Below are positions 36,872 through 45,262 of a DNA stretch of 64,000 bases, in pieces. Origin of the DNA: a virus; IMG/VR virus record IMGVR_UViG_3300042691_005581, positions 1 through 64,000 of that record, one strand, 5' to 3'. Both the position numbers and the translations under genes were made by a program. The number at the start of each line of letters is the position of its first letter. Position 1 is the first letter of the stretch. The notes beneath the pieces are model-generated. The model made no database searches, was not told the DNA's origin, and saw nothing but the letters and a program-made list of their open reading frames with translations.

Positions 36872-37140
36872 TAATCATCGCGTCGGTTAGCGTGACCTGC
36901 AATATCAACAATAGTTTCGAGATCGTCAAATTCGCGGAATACTTGATCCCATTGATCTTTTTGTGCGATTTTAATTGCTTTGCGAATGACACTAGGTTTT
37001 ACCTCTAGTTCTTCTGCTACTGCTTTGATAGTTTCGTTCAATCCTTCTGTAAGGTCTTGAATTTCCTGCATAACAGTCATTCCTTCCGAAACGATCTGTT
37101 TAATTTTTGCCTGCTCTGGGGCGCCGAATGCTTTGCTCAT
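36871..37140 (-). CDS. DsbA-like double-stranded DNA-binding protein
   Basis: 89 aa, the same length as T4 DsbA, a dsDNA-binding late-transcription helper (unrelated to the disulfide enzyme). Helical, with a winged or helix-turn-helix-like part: ETIKAVAEELEVKPSVIRKA, then a C-terminal EFDDLETIVD. It starts directly after a strong promoter with AAGGAG. The assignment is by size, pattern and context; motif support is moderate. Confidence 0.55.
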   Translation of the reverse strand: MSKAFGAPEQAKIKQIVSEGMTVMQEIQDLTEGLNETIKAVAEELEVKPSVIRKAIKIAQKDQWDQVFREFDDLETIVDIAGHANRRDD

Positions 37141-37159
37141 AGTAGTTCTCCTTGTTACT

Positions 37160-37188
37160 ATTGTAACGTGCTACTATTTAAATGTCAA
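37160..37188 (-). promoter_or_regulatory. Strong sigma70-type promoter for the dsbA-like/polymerase region
   Basis: Minus-strand TTGACA, 17-base spacer, TACAAT. Predicted start near 37153; leader of about 13 bases with AAGGAG before the ATG at 37140. Sits in a 49-base gap at the join to the head-protein cassette. Confidence 0.85.
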
Positions 37189-37189
37189 C

Positions 37190-37762
37190 TTATTTTATAC
37201 CTACTATCATGAAACGGTGATATTTTGTTTCAGGATCTTCCAATTGAACTGTATCTTTAAACAAAATTTCCGACATAGGAAAATCGTTTTCTAGATCGGA
37301 TAACTTTTCATGTGGTGTATTATTTGTTTCGTTTCTTGATTGTAACACAACAACAGTTCCTTTGGGGATGTTGTCCCACCAAGCAGAATCATCGATGTCC
37401 AATATACTGGTATTGATAACCATACTGTTTTGATCAATTTGTTGGTAATTTAACAAATTTACATCTTTTATCATGTGTTCTATAGGAATCTCAATGTTAG
37501 CATCGCTAACCATTTTCCTCCCTAATTCGACATGTTTTTTATTTTTGTCTACATTGATAATTTTATCAGCGGTTATGCCTAGCTTGCTTAATATAATAGA
37601 CATGTTACTGTACCAACTGCCTAAAATATATACAGTGCTGAAATTTGTCTTGTTAAGTTTTTTTAGAGTTTGAACAATCCAGATTTTACTATATAGTAGA
37701 TCGTCAGTTATACTGCCTTCTGGACTTACTGGACTGCTTTCTAACAGATCATTCACTTTCAT
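37190..37762 (-). CDS. SAM-methyltransferase-like protein with capsid-targeting-like N-terminus
   Basis: 190 aa. The N-terminus MKVNDLLE-SSP fits the T4 internal-protein targeting signal, with an LxE cleavage site at 6-8. After that comes a Rossmann-like region (VYILGSWYSNMSIILSKLG, then NVDKNKKHVELGRKM) as in class I methyltransferases, and VINTSILDIDDSAWWDNIP, where a catalytic site would sit. No clear GxGxG. Overlaps the next gene by 14 bases. Confidence 0.55.
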   Translation of the reverse strand: MKVNDLLESSPVSPEGSITDDLLYSKIWIVQTLKKLNKTNFSTVYILGSWYSNMSIILSKLGITADKIINVDKNKKHVELGRKMVSDANIEIPIEHMIKDVNLLNYQQIDQNSMVINTSILDIDDSAWWDNIPKGTVVVLQSRNETNNTPHEKLSDLENDFPMSEILFKDTVQLEDPETKYHRFMIVGIK

Positions 37763-38045
37763 GTTTGCGCTCTCCAGTAAGATAGGGCAAACTAAACCAT
37801 AGTTGGAACCATTCTGGTGTTCCCGGTCTTATGTTTTTCTCTCGCATTATTCTTGCATTTTCTGCTGCGGTGTGCGTTATATTGTTACCGACAGTTTCTT
37901 GAAGTTGGGGAGTATGACCTAGTCCCGCAAGATATTGCATTCTTGCTAATTCATATGCAGGATCGTTTGGCGGCAAAATACAATCATCATCTGAGGGTTT
38001 TATCAGATGGGATGCATTTATTTTAACTTGCCGCCATTCGCTCAT
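37749..38045 (-). CDS. Small hypothetical head-region protein
   Basis: 98 aa. Ends with PGTPEWFQLWFSLPYL, a PG(T/S)xEWF element also seen in the 291-aa protein at 43432 (PGSREWFRQMM), so the two probably share a short binding motif. Helical middle (YELARMQYLAGLG). Overlaps both neighbours slightly; likely head-associated by context. Confidence 0.5.
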   Translation of the reverse strand: MSEWRQVKINASHLIKPSDDDCILPPNDPAYELARMQYLAGLGHTPQLQETVGNNITHTAAENARIMREKNIRPGTPEWFQLWFSLPYLTGERKHESE

Positions 38046-38902
38046 TTCTTAAGAGTTTCGTTTAGCATTGTCTGCAATCTTAACTCGTACCAGTTAGATT
38101 CCATAGGCACACACTTATCTTTATAAGTACCATCGGCTTTCTTTACCTTACCGGCATAACGCTTACCTTTCCAACAAGCCTTTCCGTCCACACCTTTAAC
38201 TTTTTCTTCTGCCACACCTTGCTCTTTGTTTGATGTTGATTTCTTGACAGGGCCAAAACCATGTAAACGATTGTCAGCTTTAACTGCGCCACGAGCACGA
38301 TTTGCAATTTTTGGAGTAGTTGGTGCGTTATAGTTAGTTGCTCCAGGACTTGCTTGTACTTGGGCTCGTGCTTTATTTTTATATGAAGTTAATGTTGCCG
38401 GAGACAATTCGTTAACCTGTTTGGAGCTTTCTGACAAACTATCTTCTTCACTTTGCATATAATCCCAAACTGTAACTAACATGCTTTTAGCAACTGCAAT
38501 TTTTTCTTGACACCATTCAGGCAAATTATCGCCGGCATTGATTAATTCATCTAATCCTACTACTGCACGATGTAGAGTTTCTAAATTGTTGTCAGCCATG
38601 CCTGCTTCGTCGTTGTATTCTGCATCGTCGACGTTTTCATTTTTTTTATTGTTTGCTAATGCATTAGCTGCTATACCTCCAACAACTGCTCTACCTACTG
38701 CTCCGGCAATGGGAGCCAGTGCTGCAAATTCTGCAAGCTCTTTATTTTTATGTTTTTGCCCACGAACTTGATCAGCTGATCTCTTTTTATCCTTATGCTC
38801 GCCAGATCCTGATCCTACAGTTTGGTGAGCCTTGGCTACTGGATTTTTTGTTTTAAGAGTGTATTTTACAGCTTTTACACCTTTTTTATGTTCGTTGATC
38901 AT
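38042..38902 (-). CDS. Basic internal-head or scaffold-type protein
   Basis: 286 aa, Lys-rich ends with a central acidic section. Phage head-type short motifs are visible: GDNLPEWCQEKIAVAKSML, VNELSPATLTSYKNKARAQ and GKACWKGKRYAGKVKKADG, each familiar as a modular block in aquatic T4-like phage proteins. A hydrophobic stretch (LAPIAGAVGRAVVGGIAANAL) at about 60-85 could be a membrane or hinge segment. No enzyme motif. Likely packaged or processed with the head. Confidence 0.5.
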   Translation of the reverse strand: MINEHKKGVKAVKYTLKTKNPVAKAHQTVGSGSGEHKDKKRSADQVRGQKHKNKELAEFAALAPIAGAVGRAVVGGIAANALANNKKNENVDDAEYNDEAGMADNNLETLHRAVVGLDELINAGDNLPEWCQEKIAVAKSMLVTVWDYMQSEEDSLSESSKQVNELSPATLTSYKNKARAQVQASPGATNYNAPTTPKIANRARGAVKADNRLHGFGPVKKSTSNKEQGVAEEKVKGVDGKACWKGKRYAGKVKKADGTYKDKCVPMESNWYELRLQTMLNETLKK

Positions 38903-38912
38903 TTTAAATTCC

Positions 38913-39323
38913 TTAGACTATTAGATTATCTGAATTTCCTGGAGCCGATGCTACGGAACCAGAACCTGATGATCCGCCGCTTGCGCTTTCTTGAGATTTA
39001 GGTTGCCAAAATTTTCCTCGACCAAAGAACATATTTGCACGTTGATTTTCGAATGGACTATACCACTTGCCGCTTTTAGTTCTGAACAGTCCTGCTTTTT
39101 CAGCATCAGCTTCTTTCCCTGGCTGCACGTTGTAAAAATACACTCCATTGGCTGGTACTGATTTAAACTTTTTTTCAAAATTGGGTTGATCTTCGTGACC
39201 TAACTCGTGCTCCATTTCTCGACGTTTAAAATCACGTTTATTGGCGTCCATTTGATCCTGTTGATTACGTTCGTAATCTAAGGGGTTGTATCGATTTTCG
39301 CCTAATAGATCTATTATTTTCAT
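38913..39323 (-). CDS. Head-region protein with capsid-targeting-like N-terminus
   Basis: 136 aa. Starts MKIIDLLGE-NRY, the LxE cleavage pattern of T4 internal proteins. The mature part is Gln/Asp/Lys/Phe-rich (ERNQQDQMDANKRDFKR), with a folded middle (VYFYNVQPGKEADAEKAGL). The C-terminus is a Ser/Gly-rich linker. Function unknown; predicted virion-internal. Confidence 0.55.
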   Translation of the reverse strand: MKIIDLLGENRYNPLDYERNQQDQMDANKRDFKRREMEHELGHEDQPNFEKKFKSVPANGVYFYNVQPGKEADAEKAGLFRTKSGKWYSPFENQRANMFFGRGKFWQPKSQESASGGSSGSGSVASAPGNSDNLIV

Positions 39324-39688
39324 TTCTTTTTCATCCAGTTTGCAACAGGGCTTGTTGTATTTGTGCTCTTTAACTCTTGACTGTTTGAGTCGCCATGATT
39401 TAAATCTTGATAATTTGCACCTGCAACCTTATATGCAATTTTTAACATGTCTTCTTCTGCTTTACTATACGGTGCTGCTAATTTAGATTTTCCTATCCAG
39501 CTTTCAGTGTCCATGTCTGGTACTATTTCCCCGTCAGTGCCTGCAACTGCAAGTCCTAATCTATATAGTGTATAATCACCGTTCCATCGATCTGCATCTG
39601 AAAATTTGTGCAGGCCGCGAGTTGGCTGCTGTTGGCGACTAGTAAGTGTGCCCTTCTTGCCTTCATCGATGAATTCTTTTGCTCTCAT
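39320..39688 (-). CDS. Head-region protein with capsid-targeting-like N-terminus
   Basis: 122 aa. Starts MRAKEFIDE-GKK (IxE). Then a basic segment rich in Gln and Arg (TSRQQQPTRGLHKF) and a domain of about 75 residues with YRLGLAVAGTDG and LAAPYSKAEEDMLKIAYK. Ends in a Lys tail. No known fold; predicted packaged protein. Confidence 0.55.
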   Translation of the reverse strand: MRAKEFIDEGKKGTLTSRQQQPTRGLHKFSDADRWNGDYTLYRLGLAVAGTDGEIVPDMDTESWIGKSKLAAPYSKAEEDMLKIAYKVAGANYQDLNHGDSNSQELKSTNTTSPVANWMKKK

Positions 39689-40140
39689 TATACGCCCTTA
39701 CTGCTGGCTTTTAACATCCATCCATGCTTTCGATGTGCATCAATTCTGCTGGCTAGAAAATCGCTAAAACCTGCTTCCTTATATTTTTCAGATAATTCAA
39801 AGATAAGTTTGTAAATGTTAACTAGTTTTTCATTGTCTTCGATTAATTCCGCTAGCATTCTTTCTTTTGGTGCTACTTCGACTGCATCGTCAATTTGGCT
39901 CAACATGTTAAATCGTGAAAGACTACCCGGAACATATGTATCTAATGCTCTAATTTGTTCAGCATATACGTCGATACTTTCAAATACTTCTTCGTAGATG
40001 CCGCCGAATAAATCGTGATACTGCTTAAAATCACTGCCTTCTACGTTCCAGTGAAAGTAATGCGCCTTTAAGTAAAAACTAAAAGAACTAGCGAATCCTA
40101 CTTTAGCAGCTTGTTTTAAATCTTCCATTTTATAATCCAA
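39688..40140 (-). CDS. dps: Dps-like ferritin-fold protein
   Basis: 150 aa, a typical Dps length. The ferroxidase block HYFHWNVEGSDFKQYHDLF carries His30 and His42, then IDVYAEQIRAL carries Asp57 and Glu61. The ligand equivalent to E. coli Asp67 is Gly46, so iron binding may be weakened. Dps coats and protects DNA in starved or stressed bacteria. No capsid-targeting motif at its start. Sits inside the predicted injected-protein cassette. Confidence 0.75.
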   Translation of the reverse strand: MDYKMEDLKQAAKVGFASSFSFYLKAHYFHWNVEGSDFKQYHDLFGGIYEEVFESIDVYAEQIRALDTYVPGSLSRFNMLSQIDDAVEVAPKERMLAELIEDNEKLVNIYKLIFELSEKYKEAGFSDFLASRIDAHRKHGWMLKASSKGV

Positions 40141-40146
40141 TGTAGT

Positions 40147-42297
40147 TTATTTATTTTCTAAACGTTTAATAAGATTTTCCATTTGCGATTCTATAGATTC
40201 ATTTAATGGTAAAAATTTTGATTCGTTTAATGATACAATGGGTACTCTCTTAATCATAAACTTCTCAAGTAGATCAAAGTATTCATATCTTTTGTGTTCT
40301 GCAACAATTCTTTTATCCGGAGAAACTCCGCTAGATCGTTTAAACGCGGTTTTGTCTTTGTTGATCAATGCTTGTTTTAACTCTTTGTCATGTCTATAGT
40401 AAGGTGTTGCAACTTTTGTAACTTTATCAAAATTAAAATATCCGTGCTTACCGTCATGCCCGTTATTTTTAAGTATTTCTTTAAAAATGTGATCATGTCT
40501 TGTGCAAACTACTAGTTCTATATCTCCGTATTTCTTATAAGCCTTAACAGCCAACGCTAACCAATCATCTACTATTTCTAAATGTTCTTTTACCCTAGGC
40601 ATAGCAGTTTCAAGACATACTAATTTAACTTCGTGCGGTAGTGGATTCTTAGGATCTTTTTTGACTTTGTTAGTGCCAACCATCCAGTATTTTGTTTTTG
40701 CAGCAACTTTCCATCCATCTATACTGTCCTTATCAGGAGGATTGTATTTGTCGAATACAATAGATACTTTTGGATCTACACTTTCCGATATAGGCTGCAC
40801 TGCTGTTGGTAATCCAGGCTTAGGTGCAGAGTTAGTTTTTGCTGATGGTAAAAACTTTTTAATAGATTTTTTAGTTAATGGTCCGAGATAGCCATCGATG
40901 TCTAAATTAGCACCAAATTTATCGTTCAACATCTGTTGAATTTGTCGAACTATAGGATCGTTGGGTTTGTTGCGTTCTTCTACTTTATCGTGTATCTCAG
41001 GCTGTTCATGACCCCCACCGATCTCTTTATATCGCATTTTCAATCTATCTAATTTCTGCTTCAGCCCTATTAGTTCTTTCTTATCGTATGGAATTATTAC
41101 CATATCACTGTCACCTTGACCGTACTCATGTGGATCATCGGTGCCTAGTGTAGGATAATGCTGTCCTAACTTGTACCAATCTAAATCACCCGGGGTATCA
41201 ATGACTAATGAATTCTTAGGAGTTGTCAGTAGATCTTTCTGATATCCTTTTGGATCTGGCTCTACTGCTCTGCCTTCTGCTATCTTTTTTTCATCGTTAG
41301 CAAACTGCTTCTTAGTTGCCTTAATAATACCTGAAAATCGTTTATTACCTCGAGCATAGTCGCCTTCTGCATCTGCCTTCCTGGCATCGGCCCCTGCTGC
41401 TTTTTTATATCTTGCTAGTGTATCGTTAGACAACTCTGCAAGGTTAAATGCTTTTAGATTTTTTTCTACTTGTCCTGGTCGTACATCTTTAGTCAGGCTT
41501 GTGCTATAACGAGGATCCTTTGCTTGCTTTTTACTGGCAATAACACCAACACCGGCAGCCTCTTCACCTACGGCAGATTTCTTGCCTTTACTTGCAGGCA
41601 CAGCAGCCATACGTTGTTTAGCTTTAAGCATGAGGTCTTTAACTTCCTCATCACTTAAATTATCAGGCATATCTCTACGCCATACTGCAAATTGTTCTTC
41701 TTCACTCTTGCTAGGATCTAGCAACACTTGGCGCATCGGAGTAGCTCTAGGACCTTCTTGATATTCCGGCCCACCCTTTACACTGCTAGGTTCTGTTGTA
41801 TCTTGTCTAGAAATAATTTCTAAATCTGTTAATCCTGCTCGCTGATATGGAGGAACACCGGACTTATCAGGTCTAGTTAAAAAGCTAAAAGATGCCTTTT
41901 CTTGTTCTCCTACAATTAGGATAACCTTACTAAACCCTTCTCCAGCAATTTTAGCCAACACTTTATCTAATGTACTAGCATCTGGAGTGGCCACACTAAA
42001 CACTTCTGCATTTTGAGGAAATACCTTACGATATGTTGCTAGTTTTTCTTCGGGCGATAACGGATCATCTTTAGTCTTTGTAAATGTAGGTTTGTCGGTC
42101 CATGGTTGACCTGTTGCAGGATCTACAAGACTAGTCCTTGATACTACAAAAAACGGTTTAGCATTTTGTTGTTGTGCATGGTGTATGACAGCCTTAGCTA
42201 ATAACATATGACCTTTATGTCCCATCCCACGGCCCCATCCTAACACTGCGGTTTTACCGTTGACTGATATTTCTTCAAATAAATTCTTTAATAGCAT
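40147..42297 (-). CDS. Nucleotidylyltransferase with peptidoglycan-binding-like and C-terminal domains
   Basis: 716 aa from the ATG at 42297, which follows GAGGAAAG. It opens MLLKNLFEE-ISV, a capsid-targeting-like start. Residues about 15-200 form a cytidylyltransferase-like domain with WGRGMGHKGHMLLA (HxGH) and RATPMRQVL (the ISxTxxR element). A peptidoglycan-binding_1-like block lies near 500 (VRQIQQMLNDKFGANLDIDG). The C-terminal third is a separate alpha/beta domain without a known motif. Substrate unknown. Confidence 0.65.
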   Translation of the reverse strand: MLLKNLFEEISVNGKTAVLGWGRGMGHKGHMLLAKAVIHHAQQQNAKPFFVVSRTSLVDPATGQPWTDKPTFTKTKDDPLSPEEKLATYRKVFPQNAEVFSVATPDASTLDKVLAKIAGEGFSKVILIVGEQEKASFSFLTRPDKSGVPPYQRAGLTDLEIISRQDTTEPSSVKGGPEYQEGPRATPMRQVLLDPSKSEEEQFAVWRRDMPDNLSDEEVKDLMLKAKQRMAAVPASKGKKSAVGEEAAGVGVIASKKQAKDPRYSTSLTKDVRPGQVEKNLKAFNLAELSNDTLARYKKAAGADARKADAEGDYARGNKRFSGIIKATKKQFANDEKKIAEGRAVEPDPKGYQKDLLTTPKNSLVIDTPGDLDWYKLGQHYPTLGTDDPHEYGQGDSDMVIIPYDKKELIGLKQKLDRLKMRYKEIGGGHEQPEIHDKVEERNKPNDPIVRQIQQMLNDKFGANLDIDGYLGPLTKKSIKKFLPSAKTNSAPKPGLPTAVQPISESVDPKVSIVFDKYNPPDKDSIDGWKVAAKTKYWMVGTNKVKKDPKNPLPHEVKLVCLETAMPRVKEHLEIVDDWLALAVKAYKKYGDIELVVCTRHDHIFKEILKNNGHDGKHGYFNFDKVTKVATPYYRHDKELKQALINKDKTAFKRSSGVSPDKRIVAEHKRYEYFDLLEKFMIKRVPIVSLNESKFLPLNESIESQMENLIKRLENK

Positions 42298-42298
42298 G

Positions 42299-43435
42299 TT
42301 AGTCTTTCCTCGGTGCCCATGTTCCTTGATCAATTGCTTTTACAAATTGACCTGGCAAATCTTTCTTAAACTGCCCACCTGGATGTGCTTGCACATAACC
42401 TTCAGGTTTTGTTTGTCTAATACCACCGTGCGTTCCTGCACTTAATCGTTTAATCAGGTCACTCTTAGCTAAACTTAATTTTTCTACAGAAGTTAATATA
42501 GTGTCTAATGCAGGGTCGTTGATAATCTTAGCTGCTTGCCCGCTAGATAAATTTTGTGCTGCCCAATCTTTAAACTTTTCTTTAACTCCTGCAACTCTTA
42601 AGTTCTGATTAAAAAATTTGTAGAGAACATCGCCCGGCTTACTTAATCCTGGTTTAGGAGATAGAAAGTTATCAATTGCAGCAGCATTAGTTTCTATGTA
42701 TCCTTGTGCGTCGTCGATCAATCGATCATCGATTCCTGGTGCTTCACTTACGTGTGTAGTTCCCTGCACAATAACATCCGGAGTGCTGAGACTTTCAGCA
42801 TTAGGGTATCGACCTTCTTCACTACTGCCTAGTGTATCATAATAGCCTGTAACAGCTACCATTACTTTGGCCTTTGATATCTGTGTTCCTAATTCTGATT
42901 TTCTAGGTATGTGAAAACTAGTAATGTTTGGAGTGAAATCGTATTCACCTGTCTTTGGGTTTAATACTGCGGGTTTACTAGGATAAAATAATAATCCGCC
43001 TTCTACATATCCCTTACGAGGACTTACTTTTTCAAAATAGGGCCATAAATCCATCAGTTCCTGAGCATACGCTGTTCTTTGTGCAGCTTGCTCATCACTA
43101 CCTGGTTTACCTGTGCCTAAGATAAAGTTTTTAATATCTTCGGGACTATACATAACAGTCTTAACGCCGTTGTCTAATTCTGTTTTGCCTCGCTTGAGAT
43201 ATTCCCATGCATTCTTTGGAAACATACTGAATCGGCCCTGCTGATCTCGCCCCCAGTATACAACTGGACTTCCGTCCCATTTTAATTCAATAGTTCCGCC
43301 CTGTCCGGCCATACTTCGTAACCTCTCAGCGGCATGAACACCACCGTCACTACCATTAGTAAACACCAAGTCTTCGATATGCTGATACTTTCGACCTACT
43401 GCGGCTGCTTCTGATAATAGTTCACGTATTTTCAT
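42299..43435 (-). CDS. KxDG-motif protein (DUF6267-like) with capsid-targeting-like N-terminus
   Basis: 378 aa. Starts MKIRELLSE-AAA (LxE). Residues 49-60, TIELKWDGSPVVY, carry a KxDG element (Lys52) like motif I of covalent nucleotidyltransferases (ligases, capping enzymes), followed by GRDQQGRFSMFPKNAWE and YVEGGLLFYP. I recall similar phage proteins as DUF6267; ligase activity is inferred only from the motif. The middle (residues 200-250) is Ser/Pro-rich, the C-terminus helical. Confidence 0.6.
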   Translation of the reverse strand: MKIRELLSEAAAVGRKYQHIEDLVFTNGSDGGVHAAERLRSMAGQGGTIELKWDGSPVVYWGRDQQGRFSMFPKNAWEYLKRGKTELDNGVKTVMYSPEDIKNFILGTGKPGSDEQAAQRTAYAQELMDLWPYFEKVSPRKGYVEGGLLFYPSKPAVLNPKTGEYDFTPNITSFHIPRKSELGTQISKAKVMVAVTGYYDTLGSSEEGRYPNAESLSTPDVIVQGTTHVSEAPGIDDRLIDDAQGYIETNAAAIDNFLSPKPGLSKPGDVLYKFFNQNLRVAGVKEKFKDWAAQNLSSGQAAKIINDPALDTILTSVEKLSLAKSDLIKRLSAGTHGGIRQTKPEGYVQAHPGGQFKKDLPGQFVKAIDQGTWAPRKD

Positions 43436-44307
43436 TTAACTTGATCCATCATTTGTCTAAACCATTCACGTGAACCGGGTGTGTAACTTTCTTTTAGTCT
43501 ATACTGAGTTTTATATTTTACTAAACCGTCGTTGACTTTGGCAACAACATCATTGTACTTGTCGGGATGTGATTGTTTGAACTTAGCTAATATTGCATTG
43601 ATGTTGTCTAGATCAGATGCGCTTGCTTTACCGCCAAACAATGCTTTACTGATAGCATCTGGATCTTGCGGATTGCTATCCGGTATAACTGCTCCACCTG
43701 TACTTCTGCTTACCAATCCTGCTTTGTAACTCCACATCCAATCTGGATTGATAGCCTTTGCAATTTCAGTTTTTAGAATGTGTCTATACGCACCTTTGGC
43801 TCTTGCATCTTTAGGCATACCGGGTTCGTTTGGTTCTCCGCGCTTACTCCACTGAGTAAATTTGCCCTTACCTGGTTCCGCAATATCTAAATCAATTTGG
43901 AACCATTCTTCGCCGCCGGGTATTTGCACACATGCAGTTAGACCGTCACCGGATATTTTATAATATTTGTTAGGTTGCGATACAAATGATTTTTTAGGTA
44001 ACTCTTGATAACCTGCTTTTTGTAATTTTTGTGCTAGCCATGCACGTAATTGATTTTGTACTTCTTTGGGATCTTGTACTCTATTATCAACTTTGAGATA
44101 ATCAGTGGGATCCAATATAGTATCACCATCTCCAGTTTCTGCATTAGGATATATTGCAGATCCTGCAAGATGCTTCATAAGATCTATTCCTAATTCTCTG
44201 CCCAACGCTTGAACAGCAGATTGTACATCATCAGTAGATGCATTTTGTTTAGTAGCATTAGTACCATCTTGGTACTTAAATTCGTTGCCGCCTTCTAACA
44301 GTATCAT
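43432..44307 (-). CDS. Head-region protein, possible nucleotidyltransferase-like fold
   Basis: 291 aa. Opens MILLE-GGN, an LxE start. A segment LAGSAIYPNAETGDGDTIL with downstream IDLDIAEPG has the GS-(x)n-DxD then D layout of minimal nucleotidyltransferases, but this is weak. The C-terminus PGSREWFRQMM matches the PG(T/S)xEWF motif of the 98-aa protein at 37749. ATGA coupling at both ends. Confidence 0.5.
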   Translation of the reverse strand: MILLEGGNEFKYQDGTNATKQNASTDDVQSAVQALGRELGIDLMKHLAGSAIYPNAETGDGDTILDPTDYLKVDNRVQDPKEVQNQLRAWLAQKLQKAGYQELPKKSFVSQPNKYYKISGDGLTACVQIPGGEEWFQIDLDIAEPGKGKFTQWSKRGEPNEPGMPKDARAKGAYRHILKTEIAKAINPDWMWSYKAGLVSRSTGGAVIPDSNPQDPDAISKALFGGKASASDLDNINAILAKFKQSHPDKYNDVVAKVNDGLVKYKTQYRLKESYTPGSREWFRQMMDQVK

Positions 44308-44699
44308 ACCTTGTATTCCCCTACTTGATAGATGTTTTCTTGAAATTCTTCTATAAATTTGTCAGAAATTTGCTGGCACAGACCGTCTTTTAATTCTTGA
44401 TCAAATAACGATTTGGGATTATCTTTTAATTTTTCTTTTTTATGATATAAACTGCATCCTTTGGCTACCATAGGTGCCCACATTTTAGAAAATCTTTCTT
44501 TGTTAAAATCTGCAGATGTTATAGTATCTTTTAATTGCGCCACAAAAGGAAGAACAAATTCTTTGTGTAATGCATCATTGTCTAATATAAACCAAAATAC
44601 TTCGTCTGAAAGTTTTTGTTTATCAATATTAGACGTGCCTATTTTCTTAGGTTTGTTGTTTTTGTCTATAGGTACGTTAAAAAATTCAAATAGTTTCAT
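44304..44699 (-). CDS. Head-region hypothetical protein
   Basis: 131 aa. Starts MKLFEFFNVPIDK, a weaker capsid-targeting-like start with LFE at 3-5. Soluble and helical (FVLPFVAQLKDTITSADFN, CQQISDKFIEEFQENIYQ) with two cysteines. First full-size gene of the cassette in transcription order; overlaps the next gene by 4 bases. Confidence 0.5.
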   Translation of the reverse strand: MKLFEFFNVPIDKNNKPKKIGTSNIDKQKLSDEVFWFILDNDALHKEFVLPFVAQLKDTITSADFNKERFSKMWAPMVAKGCSLYHKKEKLKDNPKSLFDQELKDGLCQQISDKFIEEFQENIYQVGEYKV

Positions 44700-44714
44700 A
44701 GTATTACCAGGCGT

Positions 44715-44795
44715 TTATGACAAATATTTTGCCTTCAAATCCAATGTAACTCTGTAATAAATGTTTTTGTTATTCAACAGATCGTGGATCTTCAT
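44715..44795 (-). CDS. Putative 26-residue peptide gene with capsid-targeting-like start
   Basis: 26 aa. It begins MKIHDLLNN, strikingly like MKIRELLSE and MKIIDLLGE of the neighbours, then NIYYRVTLDLKAKYLS. No clear ribosome site. A hairpin and a CATAAATA box lie just upstream. It could be a small internal head peptide or a remnant of a lost cassette gene. Confidence 0.35.
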   Translation of the reverse strand: MKIHDLLNNKNIYYRVTLDLKAKYLS

Positions 44796-44819
44796 AAAAA
44801 TACTCTCCATGGAGTATTT
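44796..44819 (-). terminator. Weak hairpin after the small structural gene
   Basis: AAATACTC paired with GAGTATTT around a six-base loop, then TTTTT on the minus strand. The stem is AT-rich, so termination is uncertain; it overlaps the CATAAATA box. Confidence 0.4.
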
Positions 44820-44822
44820 ATG
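44815..44822 (-). promoter_or_regulatory. Possible late promoter (CATAAATACTCC)
   Basis: Minus-strand CATAAATA followed by CTCC resembles the extended T4 late consensus TATAAATACTCC. It would feed the head-protein cassette at 44795 and below. Confidence 0.45.
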
Positions 44823-44842
44823 TAGTTTTAATCAATTGATAA

Positions 44843-45262
44843 TTATCGGTTATAGTTGATAACCAGCACTACACCGTTTTGACCTATAGTAGGTCTTTCA
44901 ACAACAGCTCTAACCCATACAAAATTCCCCGTAAAATTTGCATAGCTGTTTATTGGTGTAGAAAGCAATTGTGAATAAGTGGCTGTAGTATTGACTATAT
45001 TAAACCAATCTTCACTGGTGGGTGTTGTTGCAAGACTGCCCTGCATATAAATTGAACCGGAAAAATTTTGGTCCACTGAATAGGTAACAGTATGAATGCC
45101 GTCTCCACTTCCGAAATATCCATCGCCCTTTTGTGGCAGACTGAGAAATACACCAGACGGAATAGGTCCAGTATTGGCAGTAGCGGTACTGGGAATTGAA
45201 ACACTGGTGCTAACAGTACCAGTGTTGATCACAAATAGAAATTGTTGGCTTAGATTGGGCAT
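44843..45262 (-). CDS. Small virion structural protein
   Basis: 139 aa, beta-rich with many Ser, Thr, Gly and Asn residues (IPSTATANTGPIPSG, SVDQNFSGSIYMQG). No charged clusters or cysteines. Looks like a head-decoration or fibre-type protein, by composition only. A GATAAATA box ends four bases before its ATG and no Shine-Dalgarno site is seen. Confidence 0.55.
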   Translation of the reverse strand: MPNLSQQFLFVINTGTVSTSVSIPSTATANTGPIPSGVFLSLPQKGDGYFGSGDGIHTVTYSVDQNFSGSIYMQGSLATTPTSEDWFNIVNTTATYSQLLSTPINSYANFTGNFVWVRAVVERPTIGQNGVVLVINYNR

